This document shows, piece after piece, positions 27,949-38,439 of a stretch of 64,000 nt of DNA (its first letter is position 1; the number at the start of each line of letters is the position of its first letter). Below the pieces are notes generated by a model. It ran no database searches, had not been told where the DNA came from, and saw only the letters and a list, made by a program, of their open reading frames with translations. The stretch lies in the NCBI RefSeq assembly GCF_001704615.3, contig NZ_CP029397.2, positions 1,922,001 through 1,986,000 of the forward strand, read 5' to 3'. Source of the DNA: Acinetobacter defluvii (GTDB taxonomy: Bacteria; Pseudomonadota; Gammaproteobacteria; Pseudomonadales; Moraxellaceae). The position numbers were made by a program, and so were the translations under genes.

Positions 27949-28030
27949 GCTCTAACAAATATTTACTGCCACTATAGCATCGGATTTAGCACAAATTCGA
28001 GACAAAATGTAGCAGTTTTTTAACAACATT

Positions 28031-29002
28031 TTAGTTGGAAAAATTTTCATTCACTAAATAACGTGGGGTACGTGCTTCAAGCGCATCTACAAGATTTTGA
28101 TAAGCTAAATTTGCCATTTTTTTACGTGTTTCAGCCGTTGCAGAACCCACATGTGGCAATGTCACGACATTTTCTAAACTAAACAATGGCGACACTTGTA
28201 ACGGTTCTTTTTGATAGACATCTAAACCTGCAGAAAAAATTTTACCTTGCTGCAAAGCCTCAGTTAATGCTTGCTCATCGACCACTGAACCACGTGAAAT
28301 ATTCACAAAAACAGCATGCTTCTGCATCAAATCAAAAGCATTCGCATCTATTAAAGCCTTTGAATCTGCATTTAAATCAACAGCAACCACAACAAAATCA
28401 GATTGTTGTAATAAATCTTTTAAACTTCGATATTGGGCATTTAAAGGTTGTACCAATTCTATTTTTTCACGGCGATTATGGTACAAAATATTCATATTAA
28501 AACCATAAAAACCACGCCGAGCCACTGCTGCCCCAATATGTCCTAAGCCAATAATGCCGAGTGTTTTCCCAAAAATATCTTGTCCAAATTGGGCTGTACC
28601 TACTGTTCTTTTCCACTGTCCTTGTTTGGTCCATTGGTCTAAATTCGGAACTTGGCGTGCTGCACTCATCAGTAAGGTAAAAGCCAAATCTGCGGTCGTT
28701 TCAGTCAAGACATGCGGTGTATGACTTAACCAGATTTTCTTTTGATTTAAATAACTAAGATCATAATTATCATAGCCAACACTGACTGAAGAAATGATTT
28801 TTAGTTTTTGTGCAGTGGCTAAATTTTTTTCATTGAGTACACGTCCAGCCCCAATCATGCCATCAGCATCGACAAGCTCACGCTGCATTTGCTCATTCAC
28901 ATCGCCCATTTTGGGGTTAATAATCACGACTTGATAGCGTGCTTGTAATTTCTCTAAAATTTCAGTGTCTATTTGACTAAACACTACAACTTTCTTTTGC
29001 AT
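28031..29002 (-). CDS. D-2-hydroxyacid dehydrogenase (GhrB-like)
   Basis: 323-residue D-isomer-specific 2-hydroxyacid dehydrogenase. The NAD motif GLGHIGAAVARRG and the catalytic stretches NISRGSVVDEQAL (Arg), FSAGLDVYQKEPL (Glu) and LPHVGSATAETR (His) are all present. It most resembles glyoxylate/hydroxypyruvate reductase B. ATG 29002 has AGGGA in front; the ATG at 29035 has no Shine-Dalgarno. It lies directly downstream of a 226-residue protein gene on the same strand. Confidence 0.85.
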   Translation of the reverse strand: MQKKVVVFSQIDTEILEKLQARYQVVIINPKMGDVNEQMQRELVDADGMIGAGRVLNEKNLATAQKLKIISSVSVGYDNYDLSYLNQKKIWLSHTPHVLTETTADLAFTLLMSAARQVPNLDQWTKQGQWKRTVGTAQFGQDIFGKTLGIIGLGHIGAAVARRGFYGFNMNILYHNRREKIELVQPLNAQYRSLKDLLQQSDFVVVAVDLNADSKALIDANAFDLMQKHAVFVNISRGSVVDEQALTEALQQGKIFSAGLDVYQKEPLQVSPLFSLENVVTLPHVGSATAETRKKMANLAYQNLVDALEARTPRYLVNENFSN

Positions 29003-29036
29003 GACATTTCCCTGTTGTTTTGCATTCCCAATCATT

Positions 29037-29717
29037 TTAATTTACTGATGATTTCTGCATAAACTTCCACAAACGACGTTTTAATTTTGGCTGCGCTAAC
29101 ATTTCTTGCAAACTTGCCAATTGGATCGCATCCGTATTTTTTAAGTGTGAAATTTCACCCAATGTGATGATCACTTTATCATGTTTCAAAGCATCCAAAA
29201 AACCCTGAATATACATGTGTACGCCTCGTCCATCTTGAAACTGCGTCACAGGAAATGGCCATTTCAACTCAAAATATTCACTGATCATAGCATTTTGAAT
29301 GTTAAACCAAAGTTTCTGTTGTTCTGAGCTGATTTGTGTTGCATCGATCACAATCACACAACTTTTTAAGCAAATGGCTTGCAACTCAAAAGCTGCAAGA
29401 TTTTTTATTTCTATAGGTTCAGTTGGACTATTTATTGGCTGTTTTTCTGAAAGAACTTCAGCGTGTTGAATAGAGCCAACTTTTACTTGAATAGACCGTT
29501 GTTCTGGTTGTTGTTGCGCAGGAATATCTTCCGTTATCACAAGTTCTGTCTGAAGTAGATCTGAGATGACTGCTTCTGATACGTTTTCTGGTGCTGCACT
29601 GTCACGATATAATTGACTTTGCATGTGACGAACAGGCACATCTAACTTGGGAACCCAGACATCGATTCCCATCGCAGCTAAAAGACTCCGCTGGTGTTGT
29701 TGTACACTCACATTCAT
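29037..29717 (-). CDS. Hypothetical protein, possible DNA polymerase III psi-like subunit
   Basis: 226 residues. The N-terminal HQRSLLAAMGIDVWVPKL resembles the short clamp-loader-binding peptide of HolD (psi). A variable middle leads to VIVIDATQISSEQQKLWFNIQNAMISEYFELKWPFPVTQ and a C-terminal Rossmann-like part (FLDALKHDKVIITLGEISHL). The similarity to psi is a weak eye match and the usual rimI neighbour is absent. ATG 29717 is chosen over a TTG four codons upstream. Confidence 0.4.
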   Translation of the reverse strand: MNVSVQQHQRSLLAAMGIDVWVPKLDVPVRHMQSQLYRDSAAPENVSEAVISDLLQTELVITEDIPAQQQPEQRSIQVKVGSIQHAEVLSEKQPINSPTEPIEIKNLAAFELQAICLKSCVIVIDATQISSEQQKLWFNIQNAMISEYFELKWPFPVTQFQDGRGVHMYIQGFLDALKHDKVIITLGEISHLKNTDAIQLASLQEMLAQPKLKRRLWKFMQKSSVN

Positions 29718-29846
29718 CACATTATTCAACTTTTAATTCACTGCATATTCTACCGAGCTTTGCACACTTTTGTTGTGATTTATATTCATCAGCATACAAA
29801 ACCAACAGGTTTTTCTAAAATAGCATATAGATCAAAAAGTTAGATA

Positions 29847-31751
29847 CTAGATAATCATCACGCTATTTTTCTTATGCATTTGATCAACAATTTCTTCAGT
29901 TTCAAAACCTAAACGCCAATACAGCAATTCCAAAACATCTAATTCATCTTGGGTAATAATACGATCATGCCATAAACAGACTTCAGCAACCCCTAAAATA
30001 CTTAAGCGATCTCGCAATAGTAAACCCGCAATATCATTTAAAACTTCACTTAAATCAATTGGTTCATCCGATATTTCACGAAACAACTCTAATTCTTCTT
30101 TGCTTAAAACTCGCTGTAAAATGTCATAGCGCACTTCAAGCTGATTTTCACTATTGATCTGCTGCACATGTAATAAGGCATCAATCAAGCGCACGATTTG
30201 GGGTTTAACAGTTTCTAAAGACGATGGGGTGTGTAATGGTAATAAGTTGAGTTCTGCTTTGACCCGTTCAATTAACAATGCATCTAATAAGCCAATCTCA
30301 CCATCTTCCTGAATAATTTTAGCCAACTTTGTTACGAATTGACGTGCGCTGGTTGCAGGCATATTACCCAAATTAGCACAGGCATCATGAAAAATTTGAA
30401 TATGTACACGTCCATCTAAATTTAATAAAGCATCCACAATGGCACGACTCACTTCCGCATTTGAGGGAATAAATTCACGATACTGACGAATCATTAAAAT
30501 CGCCACCATCACTTCACGTGAACCTGTGGAGGTTTGCATCGCACGTTGCAACAAGTCTGGGCGTTGCATTTGGCAGCGCACTTCCGAGTTTAATGGCTTA
30601 ATTGCATCATTCAAAGCAAAACTAATCGGGGACAAACGAATCAATGGCAAAGGTTGTGGTGAAATCCAAGGACTATAGGTTTCCGTGTTTAATTCTTCCA
30701 AAGGACGCATCAATACAAACAAGGGTTGGCTGCGTAATTTTTTTAAATTTTCAATTTGTAAATCTTGTAATAATGTCGGATTTAACTCATAAATGCGATC
30801 CTCAATACTAGGATGAATATTCAACCAACTTTGCGGACTGAGTGAGTTTGCAAAACACATATGTGCAATAGACTCTGAATATTCACTATGGATTTGTGAA
30901 CCGGCATGGTGCACATAAATTCTTAATAAAGTTTGGATATTGGCATTATTTAACATCAAACGCTTGGCTTTGTAATCGTTATAAAATGTCCGCCCACCCA
31001 AAGTAACGTATTTGATTAAACGAGAAATTAAAATCCCCATACTGCCAATCAGCCAAATCACCCCACCGACTGCCACAAAACTGGTTTCAAATTTATGGCG
31101 ACGACTTTTTTCATATACACCAAAACCTTGTTTAGCAATTTTACTGCCCAACTGACTAAATGAGGTTAAGCCACTATACAAAATTTTTAAGCGGGTATTT
31201 TCTTTCGCTTCGCCTGACAAAATTTGATTAAACTCATGCCCAAGTAATCCATAAAGCTCTAATTCATCTAAATTTTGCAAAGCTCCCCACGTTAAAATAA
31301 TCACCGTATCGCGTGGATGGAAACCGGCTGTTAAAGCATTTACCCCAACTTCATCTGGTAACACATACACGGAAGGTACATCAATATCAAAATTCTCAGC
31401 GAGTTTTTCAGTAATTTTCAATGCCACATTTTCTTCTGGGGTACTTTCGATCAAAGTTAAACGACGAGCTTTTAATTGTTTTGCTAAAGAATGTCCCCCC
31501 TCACGAAATACATAAAACTCATAAATGATCGAGCTTAAAATCACAGTCAATAAAAGCCCAACACAAAATGGACTCAAAAAATGCCAAAATATTGACTCTA
31601 AAGGATCAACATAATGAACCAATAAGCCTAAAACCGTATTTAAAATAAAAATCGTAATCAGTACAGCAACTGAGCAAATACTTGCAGACCACAGTATATT
31701 TTTGTTTTTTATTAAATAATGGCTGACATCTTTCAATGTAAACATCCTCAT
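29847..31751 (-). CDS. M48-type membrane protein with degenerate zinc motif
   Basis: 634 residues. Two N-terminal membrane helices (about 20-45 and 58-80) precede an M48-like domain (LKITEKLAENFDIDVPSVYVLPDEVGVNALTAGFHPRDTVIILTWGAL), another hydrophobic pair (about 222-246) and a long helical C-terminal part. The HEXXH site reads H172-E-F-N-Q176: the second zinc-binding His is Gln. The third-ligand region also looks altered (FYNDYKAKRL). It may be a pseudo-protease, or use another ligand. MRM gives two possible ATG starts (31751 or 31745), neither with a clear ribosome site. Confidence 0.75.
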   Translation of the reverse strand: MRMFTLKDVSHYLIKNKNILWSASICSVAVLITIFILNTVLGLLVHYVDPLESIFWHFLSPFCVGLLLTVILSSIIYEFYVFREGGHSLAKQLKARRLTLIESTPEENVALKITEKLAENFDIDVPSVYVLPDEVGVNALTAGFHPRDTVIILTWGALQNLDELELYGLLGHEFNQILSGEAKENTRLKILYSGLTSFSQLGSKIAKQGFGVYEKSRRHKFETSFVAVGGVIWLIGSMGILISRLIKYVTLGGRTFYNDYKAKRLMLNNANIQTLLRIYVHHAGSQIHSEYSESIAHMCFANSLSPQSWLNIHPSIEDRIYELNPTLLQDLQIENLKKLRSQPLFVLMRPLEELNTETYSPWISPQPLPLIRLSPISFALNDAIKPLNSEVRCQMQRPDLLQRAMQTSTGSREVMVAILMIRQYREFIPSNAEVSRAIVDALLNLDGRVHIQIFHDACANLGNMPATSARQFVTKLAKIIQEDGEIGLLDALLIERVKAELNLLPLHTPSSLETVKPQIVRLIDALLHVQQINSENQLEVRYDILQRVLSKEELELFREISDEPIDLSEVLNDIAGLLLRDRLSILGVAEVCLWHDRIITQDELDVLELLYWRLGFETEEIVDQMHKKNSVMII

Positions 31752-31810
31752 TACATTGTTAGGATATTAAGAACATGATACAGGATTTATCATGCGAAAT
31801 ATCATAAAGT

Positions 31811-31836
31811 AAAAAAGCGGGAATTACCCGCTTTTT
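31811..31836 (-). terminator. Terminator after purF
   Basis: AAGCGGG and CCCGCTT with a 5-base loop; on the minus strand followed by six T. It lies 25 bases past the purF stop. Confidence 0.85.
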
Positions 31837-31860
31837 AAGAGTTTCACCTTATTTGAAGGT

Positions 31861-33405
31861 TTAAGCTTCTTCTTTAATGCCACTTAGATCAACCGATGCA
31901 GCATCGATATTGACATCAATATAACCATCTTTTTCTTTTTTCGCCAAATCACTGCGACTATTTTCTAGATTAGTGAGATATTGTGCATCAATATCACCCG
32001 TCACATAAATACCATCGAAAACAGAACAGTCAAACTCTTCTACTTCAGGTACTTTATGGGTTTTGACCGCCGCTTTTAAATCATCCAAATCTTGGAAAAT
32101 AAGACGATCAGCACCAATAATGTCTTGAATTTCTTCAACAGTACGATGGGATGCAATCAATTCAGCTTTTGCTGGCATATCAATACCATACACATTTGGA
32201 TATTTCACCATAGGCGCTGCTGAAGCAAAATACACTTTCTTCGCACCTGCATCACGTGCCATTTGAATGATTTCATTACACGTTGTACCACGTACAATGG
32301 AATCATCTACCAACAATACATTTTTACCCTTAAACTCAAGCTCTACAGGATTCAATTTTTGACGTACTGACTTTTTGCGCTGCTGTTGACCTGGCATAAT
32401 AAAGGTACGACCAATGTAACGGTTTTTCATAAACCCTTCACGGAATTTTACACCCAACGCATTTGCTAGCTCTAAAGCAGAGGTACGACTGGTATCTGGA
32501 ATTGGAATCACCACATCAATATCATGATCCTCGCCCCAGTCACGAAGAATTTTCTTGGCTAAAGTTTCACCCATTTTCAAACGTGCTTTATACACAGAAA
32601 TGCCGTCTATGGTCGCATCTGGACGTGCAAAATAGACATACTCAAAAATACACGGACGATAACGTGAATTTTCCGCACATTGCTGCGTAAACAATTCACC
32701 TTGATCATTGATGAAAATCGCTTCACCTGGTGCAATATCACGCTCAACTTTAAAGCCAAGCGCAGTGATCGCAACGGACTCAGACGCAATGATATATTCT
32801 TTTTCACCAGTTTCAGTTAAACGTGAACCATAAATCAGTGGACGAATCCCATTTGGATCACGAAAACCAACAATGCCATGTCCCGTAATCATTGCCACAA
32901 CACCATAAGCACCTTTGCAGCGCTCATGTACACGTTTTACAGTATGGAAAATATCTTCTGCTTTCGGTGTCAAAGTGCCACATTTTTGCAGTTCATGGGC
33001 AAATACGTTCAATAAGACTTCAGAGTCAGAGTCAGTATTCATATGACGTAAGTCAGTTTTGAATAAATCATCATGAATTTCAGCAGCATTGGTTAAATTG
33101 CCATTATGTGCAAGTGTAATCCCGTAGGGTGAGTTTACATAAAATGGCTGTGCTTCTGCACTACTCGATGAACCTGCCGTTGGGTAACGGACATGCCCAA
33201 TCCCATAGTTTCCAAGTAATGCACGCATATGACGAGTATGGAATACATCACGCACCATACCATTGTCTTTTCTGAGAAATAATCGACCGTTGTGACAAGT
33301 TACAATCCCAGCTGCATCCTGTCCCCGATGTTGTAACATCGTTAACGCATCAAATAACATTTGGTTAACAGGTGATTTACCGGCTATACCAACGACTCCA
33401 CACAT
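31861..33405 (-). CDS. purF: Amidophosphoribosyltransferase PurF
   Basis: First committed enzyme of purine synthesis, making phosphoribosylamine from PRPP and glutamine. The N-terminus MCGVVGIAG exposes Cys2 as the glutaminase nucleophile. The PRPP loop [13 protein letters not shown] and the glutaminase motifs [14 protein letters not shown] and LAHNGNLTN are present. Full length at 514 residues. It is downstream of cvpA, the order cvpA-purF known from enterobacteria. Confidence 0.97.
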   Translation of the reverse strand: MCGVVGIAGKSPVNQMLFDALTMLQHRGQDAAGIVTCHNGRLFLRKDNGMVRDVFHTRHMRALLGNYGIGHVRYPTAGSSSSAEAQPFYVNSPYGITLAHNGNLTNAAEIHDDLFKTDLRHMNTDSDSEVLLNVFAHELQKCGTLTPKAEDIFHTVKRVHERCKGAYGVVAMITGHGIVGFRDPNGIRPLIYGSRLTETGEKEYIIASESVAITALGFKVERDIAPGEAIFINDQGELFTQQCAENSRYRPCIFEYVYFARPDATIDGISVYKARLKMGETLAKKILRDWGEDHDIDVVIPIPDTSRTSALELANALGVKFREGFMKNRYIGRTFIMPGQQQRKKSVRQKLNPVELEFKGKNVLLVDDSIVRGTTCNEIIQMARDAGAKKVYFASAAPMVKYPNVYGIDMPAKAELIASHRTVEEIQDIIGADRLIFQDLDDLKAAVKTHKVPEVEEFDCSVFDGIYVTGDIDAQYLTNLENSRSDLAKKEKDGYIDVNIDAASVDLSGIKEEA

Positions 33406-33429
33406 AGCTACCTCGCAGACCAGCTAGGA

Positions 33430-34020
33430 TTAATAAAACGGGTTCTTGGTTGAGTGTGCCGAGCGATCTTCTGGCGAGGAAGACTGACTCGAAGACTCAT
33501 TTTTTGAAGTATCATCGAGATGATCTTCAGTATGAATATGATTGAGCGCTTCATTTGCAGCATCCTTAGAAAGAGCTGTTGCTAAAGGCGCGTAAGGTAA
33601 AAGTGTTTGAATGACTTTCGATTGTTTCCAAACAGGTGAACTTTCCACCCATGGACCTAATCCTTGCATAGTTATGAGGACGATGAACAAACCTTTCAAG
33701 GTGCCCAAGGTGCCTCCTGCTAAACGGTTAAGTGGACCAAGCTTAAAAGTCTTTAGAATTTTATTGAGTAGTGCAGACACAATCCATGTTAAAACTACAA
33801 TAATTAAAACAATAAATGCAAATGCAGAAATTTTTTGCACTACAGGATCTTGACTGAGTACTTGCATGGCAGGTGCGAAAACTGCTGAATATTTTGCTGC
33901 AACAATCAATGCAAAAATCCAACCGACTAAGTTCGCAAAGGCATTGACGAATCCTTTTCGCAAACCGTTTAGCCCTCCAATGAGCAAAAGCACAAGTACA
34001 ATAATATCAATGGTGTTCAT
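33430..34020 (-). CDS. cvpA: CvpA family membrane protein
   Basis: 196-residue inner-membrane protein with four hydrophobic segments (IDIIVLVLLLIGGLNGLRKGFVNAFANLVGWIFALIVAA at the start, then FAFIVLIIVVLTWIVSALL and GTLKGLFIVLITMQGLG). E. coli CvpA is needed for colicin V production and envelope stress tolerance. The Ser/Asp-rich tail is not conserved. It lies between pyrD (1-base gap) and purF, indicating co-transcription. Confidence 0.9.
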   Translation of the reverse strand: MNTIDIIVLVLLLIGGLNGLRKGFVNAFANLVGWIFALIVAAKYSAVFAPAMQVLSQDPVVQKISAFAFIVLIIVVLTWIVSALLNKILKTFKLGPLNRLAGGTLGTLKGLFIVLITMQGLGPWVESSPVWKQSKVIQTLLPYAPLATALSKDAANEALNHIHTEDHLDDTSKNESSSQSSSPEDRSAHSTKNPFY

Positions 34021-34021
34021 T

Positions 34022-35026
34022 TTAGGTCATGGCATCAACACAATCTTTAATTAAAACTGGACCTGTGTAAATCATACCACTATAAATTTGTACTAAACTT
34101 GCACCTGCTTGTTGTTTTGCAACAGCATGTTCGCCAGACAAAATTCCACCGACACCAATCAAAGGAATTTGACCTTTGAGTAATTTTGAAAATGCTGCCA
34201 AACATGCAGTACTTTTTTCAAATACAGGCGCACCCGACAAACCGCCAGCCTCATCACCAAAAGGCAAGCCTTCAACCCCTTCACGAGATAAAGTCGTATT
34301 GGTGACAATTAAACCGTCTATTTTAAACTCTAAAAGCTGAGAGGCGATAAACTGAATATCACCCGCTTCTAAATCTGGCGCAACTTTTAACACCAAAGGG
34401 ACATAATGCTGATGTTCTTCAGCAAGTTCAAGTTGACGGTTTTTCAATGTTTCTAACAGTTCTGTTAAAGCATGACCACTTTGTAATGAACGTAAGTTTT
34501 TTGTATTTGGTGAAGAAATATTCACCGTAATATAAGAAGCGTAGTTATAAACTTTTTCTAAACAGATCAAATAATCAGAAACCGCATCTTCTACAGGTGT
34601 AGTGGCATTTTTGCCAATATTAATACCTAAAATACCTTTAAATTTGGCAGCTTTTACATTTTCAACCAGTTGATCCACACCTGCATTATTAAACCCCATA
34701 CGGTTAATAATGGCTTTTGCTTCAGGAATACGAAATAAACGAGGCTTTGGATTGCCTTCTTGTGGTTTTGGAGTAATGGTGCCAATTTCAATAAAACCAA
34801 AGCCTAATGCAGCTAAGGCATCAATATATGCACCATTTTTATCTAGACCTGCGGCTAAACCCACTGGGTTTGGAAATTCAATTCCCATACAGGTAACAGG
34901 TTTAGGTGCAATTTTTTGACGCATTGCGCCTACTTTATGCGCTGATTTTAACAGCGATAATGTCAGCTCATGTGCACGCTCCGGTGCTAAAGAAAACAAC
35001 ATTGGGCGAGCAAGTGAATACATCAT
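34022..35026 (-). CDS. pyrD: Dihydroorotate dehydrogenase, quinone type
   Basis: Class 2 PyrD oxidises dihydroorotate to orotate with membrane quinone. The N-terminal helix pair ([29 protein letters not shown]) that binds membrane and quinone is present. [59 protein letters not shown] with the catalytic Ser, and [11 protein letters not shown] follow. Length 334 is typical. Two ATGs lie in tandem (35026 and 35023). Confidence 0.96.
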   Translation of the reverse strand: MMYSLARPMLFSLAPERAHELTLSLLKSAHKVGAMRQKIAPKPVTCMGIEFPNPVGLAAGLDKNGAYIDALAALGFGFIEIGTITPKPQEGNPKPRLFRIPEAKAIINRMGFNNAGVDQLVENVKAAKFKGILGINIGKNATTPVEDAVSDYLICLEKVYNYASYITVNISSPNTKNLRSLQSGHALTELLETLKNRQLELAEEHQHYVPLVLKVAPDLEAGDIQFIASQLLEFKIDGLIVTNTTLSREGVEGLPFGDEAGGLSGAPVFEKSTACLAAFSKLLKGQIPLIGVGGILSGEHAVAKQQAGASLVQIYSGMIYTGPVLIKDCVDAMT

Positions 35027-35116
35027 AGCTAGAAAAGTCTACTGCTTTTTAAGTTGCCGTATTATAGGCACAGTATGTAAAAAAGGCTATGCTTCTCGCT
35101 GCTTTATTTTCACTGC

Positions 35117-35596
35117 TTAGTGTACTGTCGCTGTTAATTTAATCTCCCCATCTGCTTTTATTAATTCCATTTTTTCAATGCTGACACCCATTTGCGCAAT
35201 CTGCGTTAAAAAGTTTGCCAAAATTGCATAGTTTTCATGTTGCCCCACGATTTGATACTGCTCTCCCACTTGCTGACTAGCAATAGATAAACCTTGTTGC
35301 TGTGCCACACGCTGAATTTTATCAGGGACGGTGAGTGACAAATCATCTGCAGGCTTCATGGTAACCACATTGCTTTGCATCCAAACTACAAGGTCTTTGA
35401 GTTCATTTAAACGCTTTTGTTGATTTTCTGCTGCGCGGTGCATATACCACAGTGCTGAACCAATGATCGCCACGGCCACAAAAATCGTGGTGAAGATCAC
35501 CATCACACGTTCACGTGTTGACATTTTGTCAAGCTGATCAGCGATCTGATCTGCCCAAGCATCAAACTTATTTTGAATATTCTCAAGTGCTTTCAT
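35117..35596 (-). CDS. gspM: Type II secretion protein GspM
   Basis: 159-residue bitopic inner-membrane protein: short cytoplasmic N-terminus, one helix (VMVIFTTIFVAVAIIGSALWYM, about 31-52) and a periplasmic ferredoxin-like domain (YAILANFLTQIAQMGVSIEKMEL). GspM pairs with GspL in the platform that energises the pseudopilus. Its start overlaps the gspL stop by one base, which confirms the pairing. Other gsp genes are not in the window, as usual for Acinetobacter where they are dispersed. Confidence 0.87.
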   Translation of the reverse strand: MKALENIQNKFDAWADQIADQLDKMSTRERVMVIFTTIFVAVAIIGSALWYMHRAAENQQKRLNELKDLVVWMQSNVVTMKPADDLSLTVPDKIQRVAQQQGLSIASQQVGEQYQIVGQHENYAILANFLTQIAQMGVSIEKMELIKADGEIKLTATVH

Positions 35597-36738
35597 TATT
35601 GTATTTTCACCAATCCTATGACTGAAGCGCCTTGTGTCTGTATCGTTCCCAATTCTGCTTTAAACCCTTGTTGGTTCAGTTGTTGCACGAGTGCTTGAAG
35701 TTTATCTGAGCTATTTGCCACCAAGTCCATATTTAAAATTGCAGTATCGTAATTGACTTTATTTGCCACAATTTGATGTTGCATCAAAATCGGTCCCACC
35801 CGACTGAGCAATTGCAAGGCTTGGGTATTAGCACTTTGACTTAAACGTAAATTACTCTCAAACTGACTTTTGATATTTTGCTCAGTCACGCGACTATTTT
35901 CACCAAACCATGACTTATATTGATCAATCGCAATCACCGCAGTTTGGTCAGCAACTTTTCTTAACTTCACCCAACGCAAAGCATCATAGCTCAATTGTAC
36001 TAAAATCAAAGCAACGCATAGCATTGCACAGGCTTTCCAATAACCTGAAATACCCCCACTTTCTTGCTTCGCTTTAGGCAAAACATTAAATGGGTGATTT
36101 TTTGGTTTTTTCGGTACAACAAACTGATAATTAAACTGTTCCAAGTGGTCAGAGGTGGTGATCGCAAAAACATTTTCTAATTGTTCAGCACTGAGTTGAG
36201 CATATTTATACTGTTGTTCTTTGGGTGCAAACTCTAAATACAAACCCAAATCATCAACAGAATTTCCCATCCACTCATTTTCACGTACCAACAAACGTCC
36301 ATTTAAGTTTGCAAGTACTGTCTGATTTTCAGTAGGTACAGGTAAAACGAGAAAATCTGGCAATAATGAAACAATCTTTATCGGCAACAATGACAATGAA
36401 TGCTGCATGGTCGTCACAGCATGTTGATTAATCCCCAATACTGTCACTTGATTGGGCGCTTGAAAGTGTGAAAAAACTTTCATTTGGTCAATTGGAACAA
36501 TCACGTATTCTTCAAGGAGGTATTTTAAGCCTTCCTGACCAAGCTTTTTATATTGTTCTTTGCTTAAGGTTTGTTGAAGAATTTGTACTTCACGACTCGG
36601 AAAATAAACAACCGCTTCTTCTGCTTGATTTGCCTTCAATTCTTGAATCAATTGCTCAAGACTTGCTGCACTTTTCCATTCTTCACCACGTGACCATTGC
36701 CAAACCCCATCGGCTTCTGGCATCCATAAATACAACAT
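35596..36738 (-). CDS. gspL: Type II secretion protein GspL
   Basis: 380 residues. A cytoplasmic actin-like domain (MLYLWMPEADGVWQWSRGEEWKSAASLEQLIQEL ... YLLEEYVIVPIDQMKVFSH) recruits the GspE ATPase. One membrane helix near residue 238 (ACAMLCVALILVQLSYDAL) leads to a periplasmic domain ending LVQQLNQQGFKAELGTIQTQ. Translationally coupled to gspM through TAATG. Confidence 0.88.
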   Translation of the reverse strand: MLYLWMPEADGVWQWSRGEEWKSAASLEQLIQELKANQAEEAVVYFPSREVQILQQTLSKEQYKKLGQEGLKYLLEEYVIVPIDQMKVFSHFQAPNQVTVLGINQHAVTTMQHSLSLLPIKIVSLLPDFLVLPVPTENQTVLANLNGRLLVRENEWMGNSVDDLGLYLEFAPKEQQYKYAQLSAEQLENVFAITTSDHLEQFNYQFVVPKKPKNHPFNVLPKAKQESGGISGYWKACAMLCVALILVQLSYDALRWVKLRKVADQTAVIAIDQYKSWFGENSRVTEQNIKSQFESNLRLSQSANTQALQLLSRVGPILMQHQIVANKVNYDTAILNMDLVANSSDKLQALVQQLNQQGFKAELGTIQTQGASVIGLVKIQ

Positions 36739-36777
36739 CGATTGTGTTCTGCCGTGTAATTTGTTTTTAAAAGACTT

Positions 36778-37233
36778 TTATACTGTTGGAATAAAGGCTG
36801 TTTGTTGTGTAGATAACCCTTGTGCAACTACGCTTTGCTCATAAATACGAGCTTCGGCTAATGCATATGGATGAAAATTTTCATTGGTTAACTGTTCAGC
36901 AATGTGCGCAACGACATTCATATGACACACCACTACGATATTTTCAAAAGGCAATTGTGCAAGCCAATCAATTGCTTGTTTTGCATCATCATCAGGTTTG
37001 ATCTTATCACAAATTAATACATTCACATCGCTAAAATATTTTTGGATATGCGCCAACGTTTCTTGTGCACGCAATAACGGGCTCACCACAAAGATATCAG
37101 GTTTCAGCATGTCTTTTAAAAAGTCGGCTGTTTGCTCCGCTTGTGCATGACCACGCTCAGTTAATGGACGTTTATGATCATTTCCATTCACTGGAGGTGC
37201 TGCTTCCCCATGACGAACTAAAGTCAGTTGCAT
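36778..37233 (-). CDS. sixA: Phosphohistidine phosphatase SixA
   Basis: 151-residue histidine-phosphatase-superfamily protein with the RHG signature at the start (LVRHGEAAPP), LTERGHAQAEQTADFL, VSPLLRAQETL and the second catalytic His in VCHMNVVAHIA. In E. coli SixA acts on phosphohistidine of the nitrogen PTS and the ArcB phosphotransfer domain. It lies between gspL and gpsA on the minus strand with short gaps; the order sixA-gpsA is common in Acinetobacter. Confidence 0.9.
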   Translation of the reverse strand: MQLTLVRHGEAAPPVNGNDHKRPLTERGHAQAEQTADFLKDMLKPDIFVVSPLLRAQETLAHIQKYFSDVNVLICDKIKPDDDAKQAIDWLAQLPFENIVVVCHMNVVAHIAEQLTNENFHPYALAEARIYEQSVVAQGLSTQQTAFIPTV

Positions 37234-37305
37234 AAAATTTCCTTATTGCTTTATGATGAATTATACCAATTCTATATGACAACACTATCTCAGTTTGCTA
37301 TTTTT

Positions 37306-38379
37306 TTAGACCGCATGATGCGGTAACACGAACTCAACGTCACTACGATGTCCACTTTTCATTAAAGACACTGCAATATTCAAAGGTGGTGCCCCCTCAA
37401 AGATCACTTGATGTAATGCCGTAGTGATGGGCATGTAGACATCCAACTCTTTCGCACGGGTATTAACCTGCACAATGGTATTGATCCCTTCTGCAGTTTG
37501 CCCCAAAGCTTTAGTGGCTTGTTCTAAATTTTGACCAGAACCCAAGGCAAATCCTACTTGATAATTACGACTGAGCGGACTATTACAAGTTGCAAATAGA
37601 TCACCTACTCCTGATAATCCCAAAAAAGTTAAAGGATTTGCACCAAGTTTTACTGCAAAACGACTCATCTCTGCCAAAGCACGTGTCAAAATCATACTTT
37701 TAGTGTTTTCACCCACGTTATAAGCGGCAGCCATTCCCATTGCGACAGCATAGATATTTTTCAGCGCACCGCCCAGCTCAACGCCATGCACATCATCACT
37801 ACCAAATACCCGAAATAAAGCACTGTGCAAAGCTTGTTGAACTGCATAACGTACCAGCTCTGAATCACTGGCAATCACTGTCCCTGCAGGTTGTCCTGCC
37901 ATAATTTCTTTGGCTAAATTTGGTCCTGACAACACTCCATAAGGAACTTCAGGCAATTCATCACGGATAATATCACTCATAAAACTAAAGGTCTTCGCCT
38001 CAATACCCTTAGTCAAAGACACCACCGCTTGTGCGCTAATAAAAGGTTTAATTTGCTTTAAAACATCTCGAAATGAATGACTCGGAATCGCCACCAAAAT
38101 AATGTCACGATCTCGAACTGCTTTTTCAAGATTTGATTCAGCTCTTAATCCTTCCTCTAAAGGATAATCAGGTAAATAACGCTGATTGATATGCGTTTCA
38201 TTCATTTCTTTGGCAACTGCTGCATCACGAATCCAAATCATGGTATCGCACCCATTGCGCGTGGCAGTATTTGCCATAGCAGTTCCGAAGCTTCCTCCAC
38301 CTAAGACTGTCACGCGTAGTGCTGTTTTTTGATTTAATACGACAGGTTCAACCAAATCTGAAAATTTTAACTCTGACAT
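37306..38379 (-). CDS. gpsA: Glycerol-3-phosphate dehydrogenase (NAD(P)+)
   Basis: GpsA reduces dihydroxyacetone phosphate to sn-glycerol-3-phosphate for phospholipid synthesis. VLGGGSFGTAMANTATRNG is the nucleotide site. SLTKGIEAKTFSFMSD, LSGPNLAKEI, ELGGALKNIYAVAMGMA with the catalytic Lys and SGVGDLFATCNSPLSRNYQ are signature stretches. Length 357 includes an N-terminal extension of about 20 residues usual for Acinetobacter. Confidence 0.96.
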   Translation of the reverse strand: MSELKFSDLVEPVVLNQKTALRVTVLGGGSFGTAMANTATRNGCDTMIWIRDAAVAKEMNETHINQRYLPDYPLEEGLRAESNLEKAVRDRDIILVAIPSHSFRDVLKQIKPFISAQAVVSLTKGIEAKTFSFMSDIIRDELPEVPYGVLSGPNLAKEIMAGQPAGTVIASDSELVRYAVQQALHSALFRVFGSDDVHGVELGGALKNIYAVAMGMAAAYNVGENTKSMILTRALAEMSRFAVKLGANPLTFLGLSGVGDLFATCNSPLSRNYQVGFALGSGQNLEQATKALGQTAEGINTIVQVNTRAKELDVYMPITTALHQVIFEGAPPLNIAVSLMKSGHRSDVEFVLPHHAV

Positions 38380-38439
38380 TTTTGTTATCCTACTAAACTC
38401 TTGTCCATTTATACCAATCGTATGGTTAGTATTTTAATT

